Of a DNA stretch of 64,000 nt, positions 24,401-34,305 are shown piece by piece. The stretch's first letter is position 1, and each line of letters starts with the position of its first letter. A model generated the notes under the pieces. That model was not told where the DNA came from and did no database searches. It worked only from the letters and a program-made list of their open reading frames with translations. Made by a program: the position numbers and the translations under genes. Source of the DNA: Hyparrhenia diplandra (lineage: Eukaryota > Streptophyta > Magnoliopsida > Poales > Poaceae); NCBI GenBank assembly GCA_015847255.1, contig JADLZK010007782.1, forward strand, positions 248,001 through 312,000. Reading direction: 5' to 3'.

Positions 24401-24985
24401 GGGTACGTGGGCATCCGGCCGGCGCCGGTGGCTCTCGAACACCACCACCTCGTCCGTCTGCGGCATGGGGTGCGGCTCGCCTACGGCACCCTCCAGCCGG
24501 CGATGACCCTCGGCGGCGGCAGCGGGCATCCACCGACTCCCTCACGTCGTCTCGATTGGGCGGTGAGCTTGGCCACTCCCTATCCATCGGATCGCCGGAT
24601 TCGCCCGTCATAGCGGCACGGGCTCACCATCGCGTCCAGCGGTGGCGGCCCGCACGGCCGGCCGCGGCTCCGCCCCGTGTCCTCGGCGGCTTTGCACCAC
24701 GCCCCGACCGACCTCATGGGCGTGGCGATCCATCCCACCTCAACCCGGTTCTACATTGAAGAAGATGAGCGATTGTCGAAAAAAAATCAAACCAGCTCAA
24801 ATCGACTACATTTGGGCTCAAAGAAGGCAAATCAATAGATCTATGGGGTGTTTACCTCTCATGATCGATGGATCTTGCCGGAGTAGAGGCGACGCGGCGC
24901 CGCCGCGAAACCCTAGCCGGTGCTCACCGTAGCGAGGATGCGGCCGGAGGGCTCGAGAAGATGAAGGGGCTCCCGGGGCGAATGA
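21481..24985 (-). CDS. Antisense gene of the Tat element (aORF), with introns, frameshifted
   Basis: A GC-rich gene runs opposite to gag-pol between pol and the 3' LTR. Upstream is a TATA box (25009-25016). Six AT-richer segments with good GT-AG borders cut it (24751-24855, 23673-23748, 23287-23359, 23060-23134, 22566-22638, 22059-22158). The first large exon contains EVVVFESHRRR (about 24440) and, in the next frame, LLWRYFFFVGMKGDSGPRVA then GGVFVKLPG (24200-24300). These resemble the plant 'putative gypsy type transposon' family (Transposase_28, PF04195), which occurs as antisense ORFs in Tat elements. The downstream exons include a DPWDDAQPAYFRF segment and, near 22180-22500, an Arg/Glu-rich stretch compatible with a coiled coil. 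Function of the family is not established. ATG candidates near 24735 and 24611. Indels break the frame, some perhaps sequence errors. Confidence 0.6.
22059..22158 (-). other. Putative intron 6 of the antisense gene
   Basis: Donor GTATGTAC and acceptor TTGCGCAG on the minus strand, 100 bp, clearly AT-richer than its flanks. Confidence 0.5.
22566..22638 (-). other. Putative intron 5 of the antisense gene
   Basis: Donor GTAAGGAC and acceptor ATGTGTAG, 73 bp, AT-rich between GC-rich exons. Confidence 0.5.
23060..23134 (-). other. Putative intron 4 of the antisense gene
   Basis: Donor GTAAGTACAT and acceptor CTGGTGCAG, 75 bp. Confidence 0.6.
23287..23359 (-). other. Putative intron 3 of the antisense gene
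   Basis: Donor GTAAGTATCC and acceptor TGAGTGTAG, 73 bp, AT-rich. Confidence 0.6.
23673..23748 (-). other. Putative intron 2 of the antisense gene
   Basis: Donor GTAAGTGAAA and acceptor ATATTCGCAG, 76 bp. It joins the exon ending at 23749 to the DPWDDAQPAYFRF-coding exon. The in-intron sequence is AT-rich and would add stops. Confidence 0.65.
24751..24855 (-). other. Putative leader intron 1 of the antisense gene
   Basis: Donor GTAAACACCC and acceptor TTCAATGTAG, 105 bp, T-rich toward the acceptor. It lies between a GC-rich leader exon (containing CTAGGGTTTCGCGGC, a common plant 5' leader string) and the first coding exon. Confidence 0.55.
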
Positions 24986-25008
24986 GACGAGGGGGCACGA
25001 GGCGCCGA

Positions 25009-25016
25009 TATTTATA
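25009..25016 (-). promoter_or_regulatory. TATA box of the antisense gene
   Basis: TATAAATA on the minus strand, in the context GAGCTATAAATATCGG. It sits at a plausible distance ahead of a GC-rich leader and leader intron. It is independent of the element's LTRs, so the antisense gene appears to have its own core promoter. Confidence 0.6.
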
Positions 25017-25019
25017 GCT

Positions 25020-25930
25020 CGACCGCCCCTAGGGTTAATGCATAGGCAACCGTGCGCACTATGGGCCCGTGCCTCCCCATTTCGTGGGTTGAGTGCGTGT
25101 GGCAGGCGGCGGCGTCAGTTGCCATCATTATCCTTTCCAGGCGCGCGCATGTTGTGGCCTTGCCACAGCGTCCTCTCCCCCTCGATTCTCGCGCGGTTTG
25201 TTCCCCTACACGATCCGAAATATTAATTGACCGGATATCTTGCCGTTCAGATTTCTTGGGACCCGAGATCCCCAATCTTCTCGCGAAGCTTTCTCAATAT
25301 CCCGGGATGAACCGATTTTTACGTCTTTCCTTAAAATCCGGGTTGTTGAAAGCTCTGCCACGGCTGGATATTCTTTGGGTTGGCATTATGTGTGCCTTGA
25401 CTCATGCATGGTGCATGGGCACCCTACGTCGGCGGATATACAGTGCTCAGGGACTCCTGAGCGTGCGTTCCACTTTGAAATTTGGTCCTTGCGCCAGTTA
25501 GGTTTCCGATTACTCGGGGACTATTTTCTAATAATTTCTTATGACCCTAGCAGTACGTGATTACTCACCTACTCCTAGGCTCGGGGACTAAGTGGGCACA
25601 CTTCACCTACGGTGAATCATGCTCAATTTTTTGGTATCTACATTTCTACGATTGCTTTTTAAACTATATGTGGGCACACGCCGCGTAAAGAAAAAAGATT
25701 TTTTCATTGGAGCACCCGGCATCCAAAGCAGCGGATTCGGCCAAGACTAGACCGGTGGGGAAGCAAAGGAAAGAAGATGCGAGGAAGCATGAGCGGCCGG
25801 TCGAGAGCTGTCGGGCTAGTCGATAACTAGTCCAGTGCACACCAAATCAAGGCGGTCGACAACACCTCCCGATGATCGAGCGTCAAGACTCTCTCTGCGG
25901 CATACGGCGTGCTTTCGAGGGGACTAGGCG
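25020..25930. mobile_element. Tat element region between antisense promoter and 3' LTR
   Basis: No gene motif is seen, and frames of up to 149 residues show no family signature. The segment probably holds upstream promoter sequence of the antisense gene and the sense PPT. A clear PPT was not pinned down just before 25931. Confidence 0.4.
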
Positions 25931-26409
25931 TGGGGGGATAAACCCCTATCCCCTCACGGGTCACTTCGGGGTTAGGCCTCTCGGGCCGGCCCGGGACGGG
26001 CGGACTGAAGCCCTTGGCGCTAGAAGACCGCAATTATCGGAGATCACGGCCTAAACTTGGTCGCCAAGATAGTTTCCTAGCATAGCTCTATCGTAATCAC
26101 TACATACTTTCCTATTGTAACCGTCGGGATAGATCTTGTCGGACCGGATCCGACTGTAACCCCCGGCTCCCGGACTATATAAGGAGGGCAGGGGATCCCC
26201 CGAGGGACCATCTGATTCTCAATCAATCAATACAACTAAGCAGGACGTAGGTTTTACGCCATCAAGGCGGCCGAACCTGGGTAAAACCCGTGTGTTTTGT
26301 CCTTCGCTCGTTCTGCTTAACGTCTCGTTAGCCGTCTCACGCATCCCTAACCGCTCAATCTACTAGCCGGGCATACCCCTACTAGACTATCGCCGGTAAA
26401 CCGACGACA
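25931..26409 (+). mobile_element. 3' LTR of the Tat-like element
   Basis: It starts TGGGGGGATAAACCCC, has a TATA box at 26175-26183 and ends CCGACGACA. It aligns with the 5' LTR at 6612-7092. Athila pol coding sequence resumes in the next bases. Confidence 0.82.
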
Positions 26410-27700
26410 AGTACCCCATCACGTGAACCCCAGAGAAGGCTCAATAACGCGATGCGTGAAGTCGTGAAGAAGGAAGTTCTCAAACTTCTTCACGCCGGGA
26501 TAATTTATCCCGTACCACATAGTGATTGGGTTAGCCCGGTCCAAGTGGTCCCTAAAAAGGGAGAAATGACGGTCGTTGAGAACTCAAAGAACGAGCTCAT
26601 TCCACAAAGACAAGTCACGGGGTGGAGAATGTGCATCGACTATAGAAAACTTAACAAGGCAACTAAGAAAGATCACTTCCCGCTTCCATTCATTGATGAA
26701 ATGTTGGAGCGGTTAGCAAAACATTCTTTCTTTTGTTTCCTTGGCGGGTATTCTGGCTATCACTAGATTCCGATCCACCTCGATGACCAAAGCAAGACCA
26801 CATTCACATGCCCATACGGAACCTATGCGTATCGTAGAATGTCATTTGGGTTGTGTAATGCCCGCTTCTTTCCGGTGTATGATGTCTATCTTCTCGAGAC
26901 ATGATTGAAGAGATCATGGAAGTCTTCATGGACGATTTCTCCGTCTATGGCAAGACTTTCGACGGTTGTCTCGAAGAATTTAGACAAGGTCTTGCAATGA
27001 TGCCAAGAAAAGGACCGGTGCTTAATTGGGAAAAGTGTCATTTCATGGTCAGGGAAGGCATCGTTCTTGGACACTTAGTGTCCGAGAGGGGATCGAGGTA
27101 GACAGAGCTAAGATAGATGTCATCGAAAAGCTACCTCCCCCAATGAACGTCAAAGGAATCCGCAGCTTCCTAGGTCATGCGAGGTTCTATAGGAGGTTCA
27201 TAAAAGATTTTTCACAAATCTCTAGACCCCTCACGAACCGGACTAGCTAAGGATGCACCTTTCGACTTCACGGATGAGTGCATGCACGCCGAAACCCTTA
27301 AGAAAGCACTCATCTCGGCTCGATCATCCAACCCCGGATTGGTCGTTGCCGTTTGAAATCATGTGCGATGCTAGCGACTATGCCGTTGGTGCGGCGGTCT
27401 TAGGCCAAACCAAGGACAAGAAGCAAACATGCAATCGCATATGCTAGCAAGACTCTAACAGAGCCCGGTTGAGCTACGCTACCACGTAAAAAGAGCTCCT
27501 CGCGGTAGTCTTCGCTATCGAGAAATTTCGCTCTTACTTAGTGGGTGCAAAGATAATCGTTTACACCGACCATGCTGCCCTTAAGTATCTTCTCACTAAG
27601 AAAGACGCTAAAACCTCGATTGATCATTGGATTCTTCGCTCCAAGAATTTGATCTAGAAATAAAAGATAAAAAGGGAGTAGAGAATACCGTTGCGGATCA
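26410..27700 (+). pseudogene. pol: Athila reverse transcriptase and RNase H (continuation of pol)
   Basis: Coding resumes with PQRRLNNAMREVVKKEVLKL and continues through HAGIIYPVPHSDWVSPVQVV and CIDYRKLNKATKKDHFPLPF (about 26632-26690). A stop follows at 26764. The next frame holds MSFGLCNA and then FMDDFSVYGKTF (catalytic MDD, about 26926-26960), HFMVREGIVLGHLVS and IRSFLGHARFYRRFIKDFS. RNase H follows, with FEIMCDASDYAVGAAVLGQ (about 27355-27410), then KELLAVVFAIEKFRSYL, the TDHAALKYLL segment and VADHLSHMQ (to about 27715). Catalytic RT and RNase H positions are retained, but at least four frameshifts or stops break the polyprotein. Confidence 0.8.
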
Positions 27701-28990
27701 TTTGTCGCATATGCAGGTAACTAACATGCAGGAACTTCCAATCAATGATTACTGCTTGCGACGACATGCTACTAAAGGTGACAGACACCAACCCATGGTA
27801 CGCAAACATTGTCAACTTCATGGTTACGGGTTATGTACCCCAGGGAGGACCGTGAAAGCTCCAAGTAGAGAGCGATGTCACCTTTGGGACAACCCGTATC
27901 TGTGCGGGGTGTGCGCGAGATGGCTTGCTAAGAAGATGCGTACCAAGGGCGTAAGGGATGCAAATCATAGAAAAATGCCATGCATCACCTTATGCCTAGG
28001 CCACCTCGGAGTATTCCGCACTCAAGCCAAAATCCGGTGCGGGTTCTTCCGCCAATAATGTACGCCGACACGAAGGAGTTCATCAGAAGATGCTATAGCT
28101 GCCAGAAGACTGGAGGTATAACAGCTGCGATGCAATGCCCCTACACTACAACCTTCAAATAGAGATATTTGATGTGTGGGGCATTGACTACATGGGACCA
28201 TTCCCAAAGTCCGGCGATTGCGAGTATATCTTGGTGGTAGTGGATTATGTGTCGAAGTGGGTAGAAGCATTACCATGCAGAGCTGCTGACGCCAAACATG
28301 CTCGAAAGATGTTCCATGAAGTGATTTTCCCCGTTTTGGAATGCCTCGCATGGTAATAAGTGACGGAGGATCACACTTCAAGGACAAGGCATTCGTAACA
28401 TTCTTGAAAGAACTTGGCTGAGCACAACATAGCTACCCCTTATCATCCGCAAAACCGAGCAGTGCGTTTAAACGTCAAATAAGCGAGATAAAGAACATCC
28501 CGCGAGAAGGACGGTCAACGAGATGGGGAAGGGCTGGAAAAATAAGCTACCCGATGCTCTTTGGGCTTATCGGACAAACATACAAAGCCCCATCGGCATG
28601 TCACCCTATCACCGGTATATGGCAAAACCTGCCACTTACCGGTTGAGTTGGAACATCGAGCTCACTGGGCCATCAAGAGATGGAATATGGACATCAAACT
28701 CGTAGGGAAAGAATCGACAAAAGCAAATTTCTGAACTTGAAGAATGGCGAGAAAAGGCGTACCAAAGTTCAAAGCTCTACAAAGAGCGCATGAAGAGATG
28801 GCATGATCGGCGCATAAAGATAAAAAGAATTCACCGGGGTGATAAGGTACTCTTATTCAACTCCCCGGGTGAAACTATTTGGCAAAGGAAAGTTGAGGAG
28901 CAAGTGGAAAGGACCATACACGTCATCAATACCTCGTCACACGGTGCAATCACAATCCAAGGCGCCGCAGTAAAATACACAAGGTAAATG
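27701..28990 (+). pseudogene. pol: Athila integrase
   Basis: An HHCC-like zinc region ends in the CYSCQKTGG segment (about 28093-28120). The core begins with FDVWGIDYMGPFPKSGDCEY (first catalytic Asp, about 28169-28230) and VDYVSKWVEALPC. A second Asp lies in a VISDGGSHF-like piece near 28352-28380, in another frame. Further blocks include KLPDALWAYRTNIQSPIGMS (28535-28600) and a C-terminal DKVLLFNSP segment (about 28841-28870). The order matches gypsy integrases, which insert the cDNA. Frameshifts separate the blocks. Coding signal ends close to 28990. Confidence 0.75.
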
Positions 28991-30469
28991 GTCAACGCCT
29001 CAAACTTTTCTTTGAGCCATCACCGATCTTAACCAAGAGCTCGATAGAATAGACTTTTATTTCAAAAAAGGATTTATGAATTATCAGCATACCCAAAAAA
29101 AAAAAATCTCTTTTTGTTTTAAATTCAATAAAGCTTGTCTTTGGAATTTTGTGTATGTCTCCACTTGTTTTTGTCTATGTGCAAAAAGAAAACATAAAGA
29201 CAGGTACAAAAACAAGTGTGGGGGAGGCTCACGTCTCTCACAAGTCAAAGGTACGCAATTTATAAATTCAAATTTTTGACTTGTGGCATATCTCCTCCTC
29301 CTGTGATTAAACATGATGCTAAACCTGAACCAAGTTGGCAAAACTCCATCTCTAGTCTACCAATTGCTTCATGGCATGCATACACTTTATTCCTCGCCAA
29401 AAACCATACTTTGATGAGCAACTACTGTTAGGGACCCCATGTTCATCTAAACAATTGAGTTTTGAGATATGGTAGAATGACTTGACACTTGCTCTCTTAT
29501 GCAATGAGACTTGGTTTTATTTCAAAAATTCAAATAAAGCATGCTCCTAGTTTGACTTAGACAAATCCTACCAAAGCCTGAATAATGACATGAATATCCA
29601 CTATAGCTACTTCCTGCTGTATTGAGTTTTGTCAGGCTCCGTGATCTGCGTTGAGAGAGGCTCATACCCCCAAGATCGAAAAACATGTACACCCACATAT
29701 ACACGCCGATTCTCACAATGAGAATTGCGCACAACATGCACCCCTACCATCCACAAAATAAATACTCCATCCAAGTTACACCATGATCATCTCCTGTTAT
29801 CATAAAAGTATCATGCAAAAAGAGGATGCAGGCTACAGAAAAAAAAAAGAGAAAAAGAGATGAAAAATGGACATGTGTCCGAGGGCGAGTAGAGCCCACA
29901 TCTCCAAAAAAAAGAGAAAGAAGAAAGATAGAAGAAAAAGTAGCCTGTATCTCTCCAAAAGCATACAAAAAGAAAAAGAGAGATCATGAGTCAAGGAGTA
30001 ACCACAAAAATACCAAAAAATATTTTTCCACACACTTTTGCACATTTCGATCTAGGAGTATGGCACCTCTTTCCAATGATCCAGAGTTTGACCCGACAAC
30101 ACATACAGGAGGTACGTATGCATCACTCCACTCCAAAGATCCACAAAACACCCAAAAAAGATAGGATGAGTGAGAGCGAAGAGTGCTTTGGCAAGGAAAC
30201 ACAAAAAAAATGAGTGACTATGTGAGAATCAACCATGGAGCATTGCTATTTTATCTTTAAAAAACCAAAAAAATCAACCAAGTCTTTGCACATGAGTAGT
30301 AGCAAGGAGATACGAATTCATGTCGTTCCATTGCTCAATCGTTCAAGATAACATGGTAGACACTCTTGAATGCTCACAAAGCAGGTGAGGCACGGAATAA
30401 CTTGTATGCAGGTCTACATCTTGGAGATTGAACCACTTTAGTCCTTATGCCTTCACTCGAGGGACGAGT
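28991..30469 (+). mobile_element. Long 3' untranslated region of the Athila element
   Basis: No env-like or ORF1-like gene is present. The stretch is AT-rich with A-runs and contains one GGACATGTGTCC..GAGTAGAGCCCAC module (29869-29905). It leads to the PPT (about 30470-30493). Short frames here lack motifs. Confidence 0.65.
29869..29905 (+). repeat. Pre-PPT module in the Athila element
   Basis: The palindrome GGACATGTGTCC, then GAGGGCGAGTAGAGCCCAC, then ATCTCC. It is nearly identical to modules in the three non-autonomous elements. The second copy present there is degraded here (AGCCTGTATCTCTCC near 29941). Confidence 0.8.
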
Positions 30470-30493
30470 AAAGGGGCTAAGTGTGGGGGAGTT

Positions 30494-31944
30494 TGTTGAC
30501 GGTAACCAACTTCTGAGATCACATAACGTCAACATACACCAAAACAACCTAGAAATAGGGTTTATAATCTCACACATTCCATAGTATTGGTGTATATTTG
30601 GCTTTGCGGGTACAAAAGACAGGATATGTGCACTTTGGGCCAAAATACAAAGAAAATAAGAATAAAAACAATAAATAGAAAAAGGCCCAAAGGAGCAAAA
30701 TGGCAAGCCAAATCAAATTACCTCGGTTGGGTCACGAACTCAAGCGTCCAACACCAACACCAAGCCCAACACAACGAAAGAGGATGCCACGCCAAGTTTG
30801 GGCGATTTGGGCCGGCAAAGGGTGCGACCCGCACCTTAGGGTGCGGCGCAAGACTGCCTTCCGGCGGCGGTGGGGCAGGACTTCGCGAGGCGGTTCAATT
30901 ATGCCAGAGAACGTCGGTGGCGGTGTTGTCGGTGCGTTGAACCTTGAAACCGCCTCCCCTTGGTCGGTTTTGCCATAATGGAGGGAGGAGGCACATTTGC
31001 AAAGACACCCCTCCACTCAAGCTATAAAGGAGGACCCTCTCTCTCATTTGGACACAACACAATACACCTCAAGGAGCTACAAGCACAAGAGAAGCAAGAG
31101 AGAGAGAGAGAGTTTTCTACCTCTATCCCCATTCTAATTCTAGAGAGTGAGAGAGGGAGAGCTAGAAGGAGACTTGGCTCCTTCTACCCTGAGTCGTCTG
31201 AGTGCCCCGGTGTTCCGCGGTTCCTAGGAGGTCGGAGTGCGGGATTTGTCGGCACCGCCCTCGCTTGTACCTCTACAATATACTTACACTTTGGTAAGAT
31301 AGGTTGTGTTCCTCTTTCGGTTATTACTTTCAAGCATATTATCTTAGCCGTTATAATCTTGCGGGATTGATAGTCGTTCCTTCCGGGCGGTACTCTAGTG
31401 AAGGACCAGGGGACGGGTAAGCCTTGAATTCACACTCGGTAGTAATCATCGGTGCAAAGCGTGGTGTTTGGACTAGTGATTTCCTATCTTTTGACCCGGG
31501 GGCGGGTAAGCCTTGAATTCACACTTTCGAGTAGTAATCATCGGTGCAAGCGTGGTGTTTGGACTAGTGATTTCCTATCTTTTGTGGCGCATCCCACGGT
31601 TGAGGGGGTAGGCGGCTGCGGGTTGTGACGACCTTGTATGTCCTTTGTAATCCCCACGTTCGGGTGTGGCGCGGTGCAATTGCCGGTCTCCATCGGTTTG
31701 GGCGATTCTTAGGTGCCGAAGTGAGGAGATAACGGACGAGTGATCCCCGACGAGTGTCAACCTATAAAGATACCTCATTCCTCTTAGAAGCCTAACCTTG
31801 CCTAGGGTAGACACAGATCCAAAAGCCCTCGACACAGCCGTCCCTGAGAAAAATACGATACCCTGAATACCACCGGGTGAAGTGCTACAACGGTCTTTCC
31901 CGTGCGCTTGCGGATTTTGCTGCTTTCGCTAAGAAACACCAACA
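30494..31944 (+). mobile_element. 3' LTR of the Athila element (1451 bp)
   Basis: It starts TGTTGACGGTAACC after the PPT and ends AACACCAACA, followed by the CGGGG target duplication. The TATA box is at 31022-31029. It differs from the 5' LTR mainly by a tandem duplication at about 31415-31584 and by rewritten CG-rich strings near 30815-30890. Confidence 0.88.
31415..31584 (+). repeat. Tandem duplication of about 89 bp inside the 3' LTR
   Basis: Two units, each from GGGTAAGCCTTGAATTCACA to TTTCCTATCTTTTG, lie head to tail. The 5' LTR has one unit. The duplication therefore arose after insertion or during reverse transcription. Confidence 0.85.
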
Positions 31945-31949
31945 CGGGG

Positions 31950-33005
31950 TCTCAGGGAGAGGAGGGGCGTCGGGGTCTCGAGAAGAGGAGACACACGTGG
32001 GGTGGGCACAGGACTGGATGATGAGCGAGTGATGAGGTTTGGTCCGGTGAATCGACCTGTTGGATCCGAAGTGTGTGAGAGAAAGAAGATATCGAGCAAA
32101 AACGGACAATTAGTTTGAAAAGTTAATTAGCTTTGGGTACATTATGTTGGGTGCACTTAGAAAAGATCAAGAGAGATAATTGACTATGATAGGCAGATTA
32201 GTGTGTGGCTCTAGAAAAGTTCAAATTGGTGCATTATTAGTCGTAGAAAGTAGAGATAGAGATAAAATGATGGTCGGTAGCCAATAGAAATATAGAATGA
32301 TGTTAAGATCACACTCAAAACACATCAATTACAGTTATTACATACTTTGGTAAGTTTAAATAAATTGTTATGGTCTTATTTTTTTCCATTCGCAATGCAT
32401 AGGCCTTTACCTATGATTTAACTAGTTCTATATGCTAATGGTGAATCTTGCCACAAACACTCAAGTCAGATAGCTTATTCTACGTGGAATAGACCTAAAG
32501 CCACACATATATAATATTTATAAGGTGATGAAATCTCATGTTTGGTTTTGGAAATTGATGACACACTTGTTATGCTAATCCTTTGCTCTAAGTGTGACTT
32601 AAGAGATAGGATTGCATGGATGACGTGGAGCATGATGATCATGAACATGGACGATGATGATGGACATGATGGATCGTCAACCTCGGATTGTCGGTTTGGA
32701 AGGAACCCAAAGATCAAGGCAAAGGTATACTTGATAGGGTTTTTTTCTTTTCGGTGATCAAGACACAATAGAGCGTGTGATCACATTATAGGATAGATCG
32801 CCGACTATCAAGAGGGGATGCCGTGACTAATCCTTTGGTGAAGTGCTTCTAAGTCCAATTGACTTGCATATTGTGCATTTAGAATTGAGAGCACTAACTT
32901 CGTTCTTGCCTAATCGATCGCGACGTGCTAACATACATGATATTGAGATCATCTTCGGCGTGTTGGCAACTTGTGGCAAGAGGCGAAGCAAGGTTGAAGC
33001 AAAGT
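31950..33005. other. Unassigned flank of the Athila element
   Basis: AT-rich DNA without a recognisable gene. From about 32475 to 33005 the composition and phrases resemble LTR-type repeat debris, but I cannot assign a family. A 13-codon Asp/Met-rich stretch near 32640 is not enough for a gene call. Confidence 0.35.
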
Positions 33006-33329
33006 GTAGGATCCGATGGAAGCCTAGAGGGGGGCGAATAGGCGACCCCCTTAAAATCGACATCAAAACTTTATAGCACCGCTTTGACAGAGAGGCGCGG
33101 CACCGCCACGTGAAACCGAAAAGACGAGACAGAGAGCGAAGAATGGACGCATCGTTGGAGCAGCGGGGCTACTTTAAGAGACAGAATTCTTCTATAGCAT
33201 TGAATCTACTAAGTCATTACATTTACTCTAAGGCATATGTTATCATATATAGCATAGCAAACTCTAGATCATGTATCCGGACGACTATCAAGGAAAATCA
33301 AGAGCGAAACAAGATATTCCCCATAATCA
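33006..33329. other. Possible fragment of another repeat
   Basis: It opens TGTAGGATCCGATGG and is followed closely by CTAGAGGGGGGCGAATAGGC, a phrase common at the start of some grass LTR retrotransposons. No internal gene or matching second end is present in the window. Confidence 0.3.
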
Positions 33330-34305
33330 TTGTCCACTTGTCTTATAGACGGAGGGTGACCAAAGGACTCAACAGGACTGTCACTCCTGCGATCTACCAC
33401 ACGTCCCGGAATATAAGGTGCACTTGCAAGTAAATCATATATAAGCACCACGCTTACATAAATATTTCTACCACCTAATCCACTCGAGAATGGAATTAGG
33501 CGCTCTACGAATAGATATATATATCTATCATAAACCACATCTATATCAAACATACTCTTAGAATAAAGTAAGAACATAGCAAACGAACGCATAATATTAT
33601 AATAGAGCAAAGTCATAGATACAAGATAATATCATGCATAGTAGAACTTGAAGATCTAGAACTCTGGGTAGGCACACCTAGCTCTACTTGAATCGACTTG
33701 CTAATCAACTTAGACGAACTAGAACTAGATGAACTGGAACTAGACAAGTAGCTAACCCTAATCTCTGGTGGAGATACTCTCTTCTATTTCTGCCTGACTT
33801 GGCTGATAATGAACTACAACTGAATTGATATGAATTAGGGTTTTACCCTGGGGCAGAGGTCCTTCTTATATAGGCCTTGGTGATGAACGATGACCATTGG
33901 ATCAAACCAACCTTCAATAACGGTGTAAATACAACCTCAAAGTTGGTTATAAACCGACCTAGAAATCCGAGGCTGACACGAGGGTCCCCACGGCGGCCGC
34001 CGGGGTTTTGGTCTCCCCTCGGCCTCTGGTTCCTTCCCGGTGTCTCCCCGGTATCTTCTAGAGTGTTTTAGTCCACATTTTGGGTCGAAGTTACTTCACG
34101 GTTAAGTCTTGTCATCATATGGGATGTAAATTCCGGAACTTTCTCCATTCTTCTCTGCATTTATCTGTTAAGTCCCTAAAAATATATAAATCACCAAAAC
34201 TCGTGGAACTTATTAGTATAAACCTCTAAACTAAGTATTTATTCAATTTATGTCCTTATTTCATATCTTGTTGACATATAAAAAGTGTATCATAACAGGT
34301 GTCAT
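33330..34305 (-). mobile_element. Decayed LTR fragment related to the LTR at 225-1513
   Basis: Read on the minus strand from about 34305 it gives TGACACCTGTTATG. It then gives the same succession as the plus-strand LTR at 225: a CCACGAGTTTTGGTGATTTA block, a CGGCGGCCGCC area, a TATATAAG-type TATA box near 33866, and a GGAGTGACAGTCCTGTT block near 33390. The 3' portion with the shared GTGCGCTTGCGG motif is missing. Its start abuts the host-family gene fragment at 34306. Confidence 0.6.

Larger units (their letters stand above)
6612..26409 (+). mobile_element. Tat-lineage Ty3/gypsy retrotransposon nested in Athila pol, itself split by a non-autonomous element
   Basis: Two LTRs of about 480 bp (6612-7092, 25931-26409) bound it. 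A PBS of the type TGGCGCGCC..GTAGGGGG (7095-7112) follows the 5' LTR. The body has gag (interrupted at 7490/15654), protease, RT, RNase H and a deleted integrase on the plus strand. A separate intron-bearing gene follows on the minus strand between pol and the 3' LTR. RT motifs CVDYTDLNRACPKDPFGLPR and YVDDVVVKTQ are Tat-type. Extra antisense ORFs in this position are known in Tat-lineage elements. Own length without the nested element is about 11.6 kb. No clean target duplication is seen (CTTTG on the left, AGTAC on the right). Confidence 0.85.
3425..31944 (+). mobile_element. Athila-lineage Ty3/gypsy retrotransposon, complete ends, split by a nested Tat element
   Basis: The element has a 5' LTR at 3425-4782, a PBS, decayed gag and protease, pol split at 6611/26410, a long 3' untranslated region, a PPT (30470-30493) and a 3' LTR at 30494-31944. 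It is bordered by identical 5-bp copies CGGGG (3420-3424 and 31945-31949). Removing the nested DNA leaves about 8.7 kb, with the order gag-PR-RT-RH-INT typical of Ty3/gypsy. Protein motifs (CIDYRKLNKATKKDHFPLPF, FMDDFSVYG, DVWGIDYMGPFP) fit the Athila lineage. No env-like or ORF1-like gene is seen between pol and the 3' LTR. Stops and frameshifts in every gene suggest it is not functional as sequenced. Confidence 0.9.

Noticed and set aside
6607..26414. Target-site duplication for the Tat element
   Set aside because: The adjoining five bases are CTTTG on the left and AGTAC on the right, with no repeat. The LTR edges may be off by a few bases or the sites mutated.
28991..30469. An env-like or ORF1-like gene in the pol-bearing Athila element
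   Set aside because: All frames are short and A-rich with no match to the ORF1 text seen in the pol-less elements. The region reads as untranslated.
32542..32757. Small gene with an Asp-rich stretch
   Set aside because: The acidic run comes from a GATGATGATG-like simple repeat. There is no start context, domain or partner exon.
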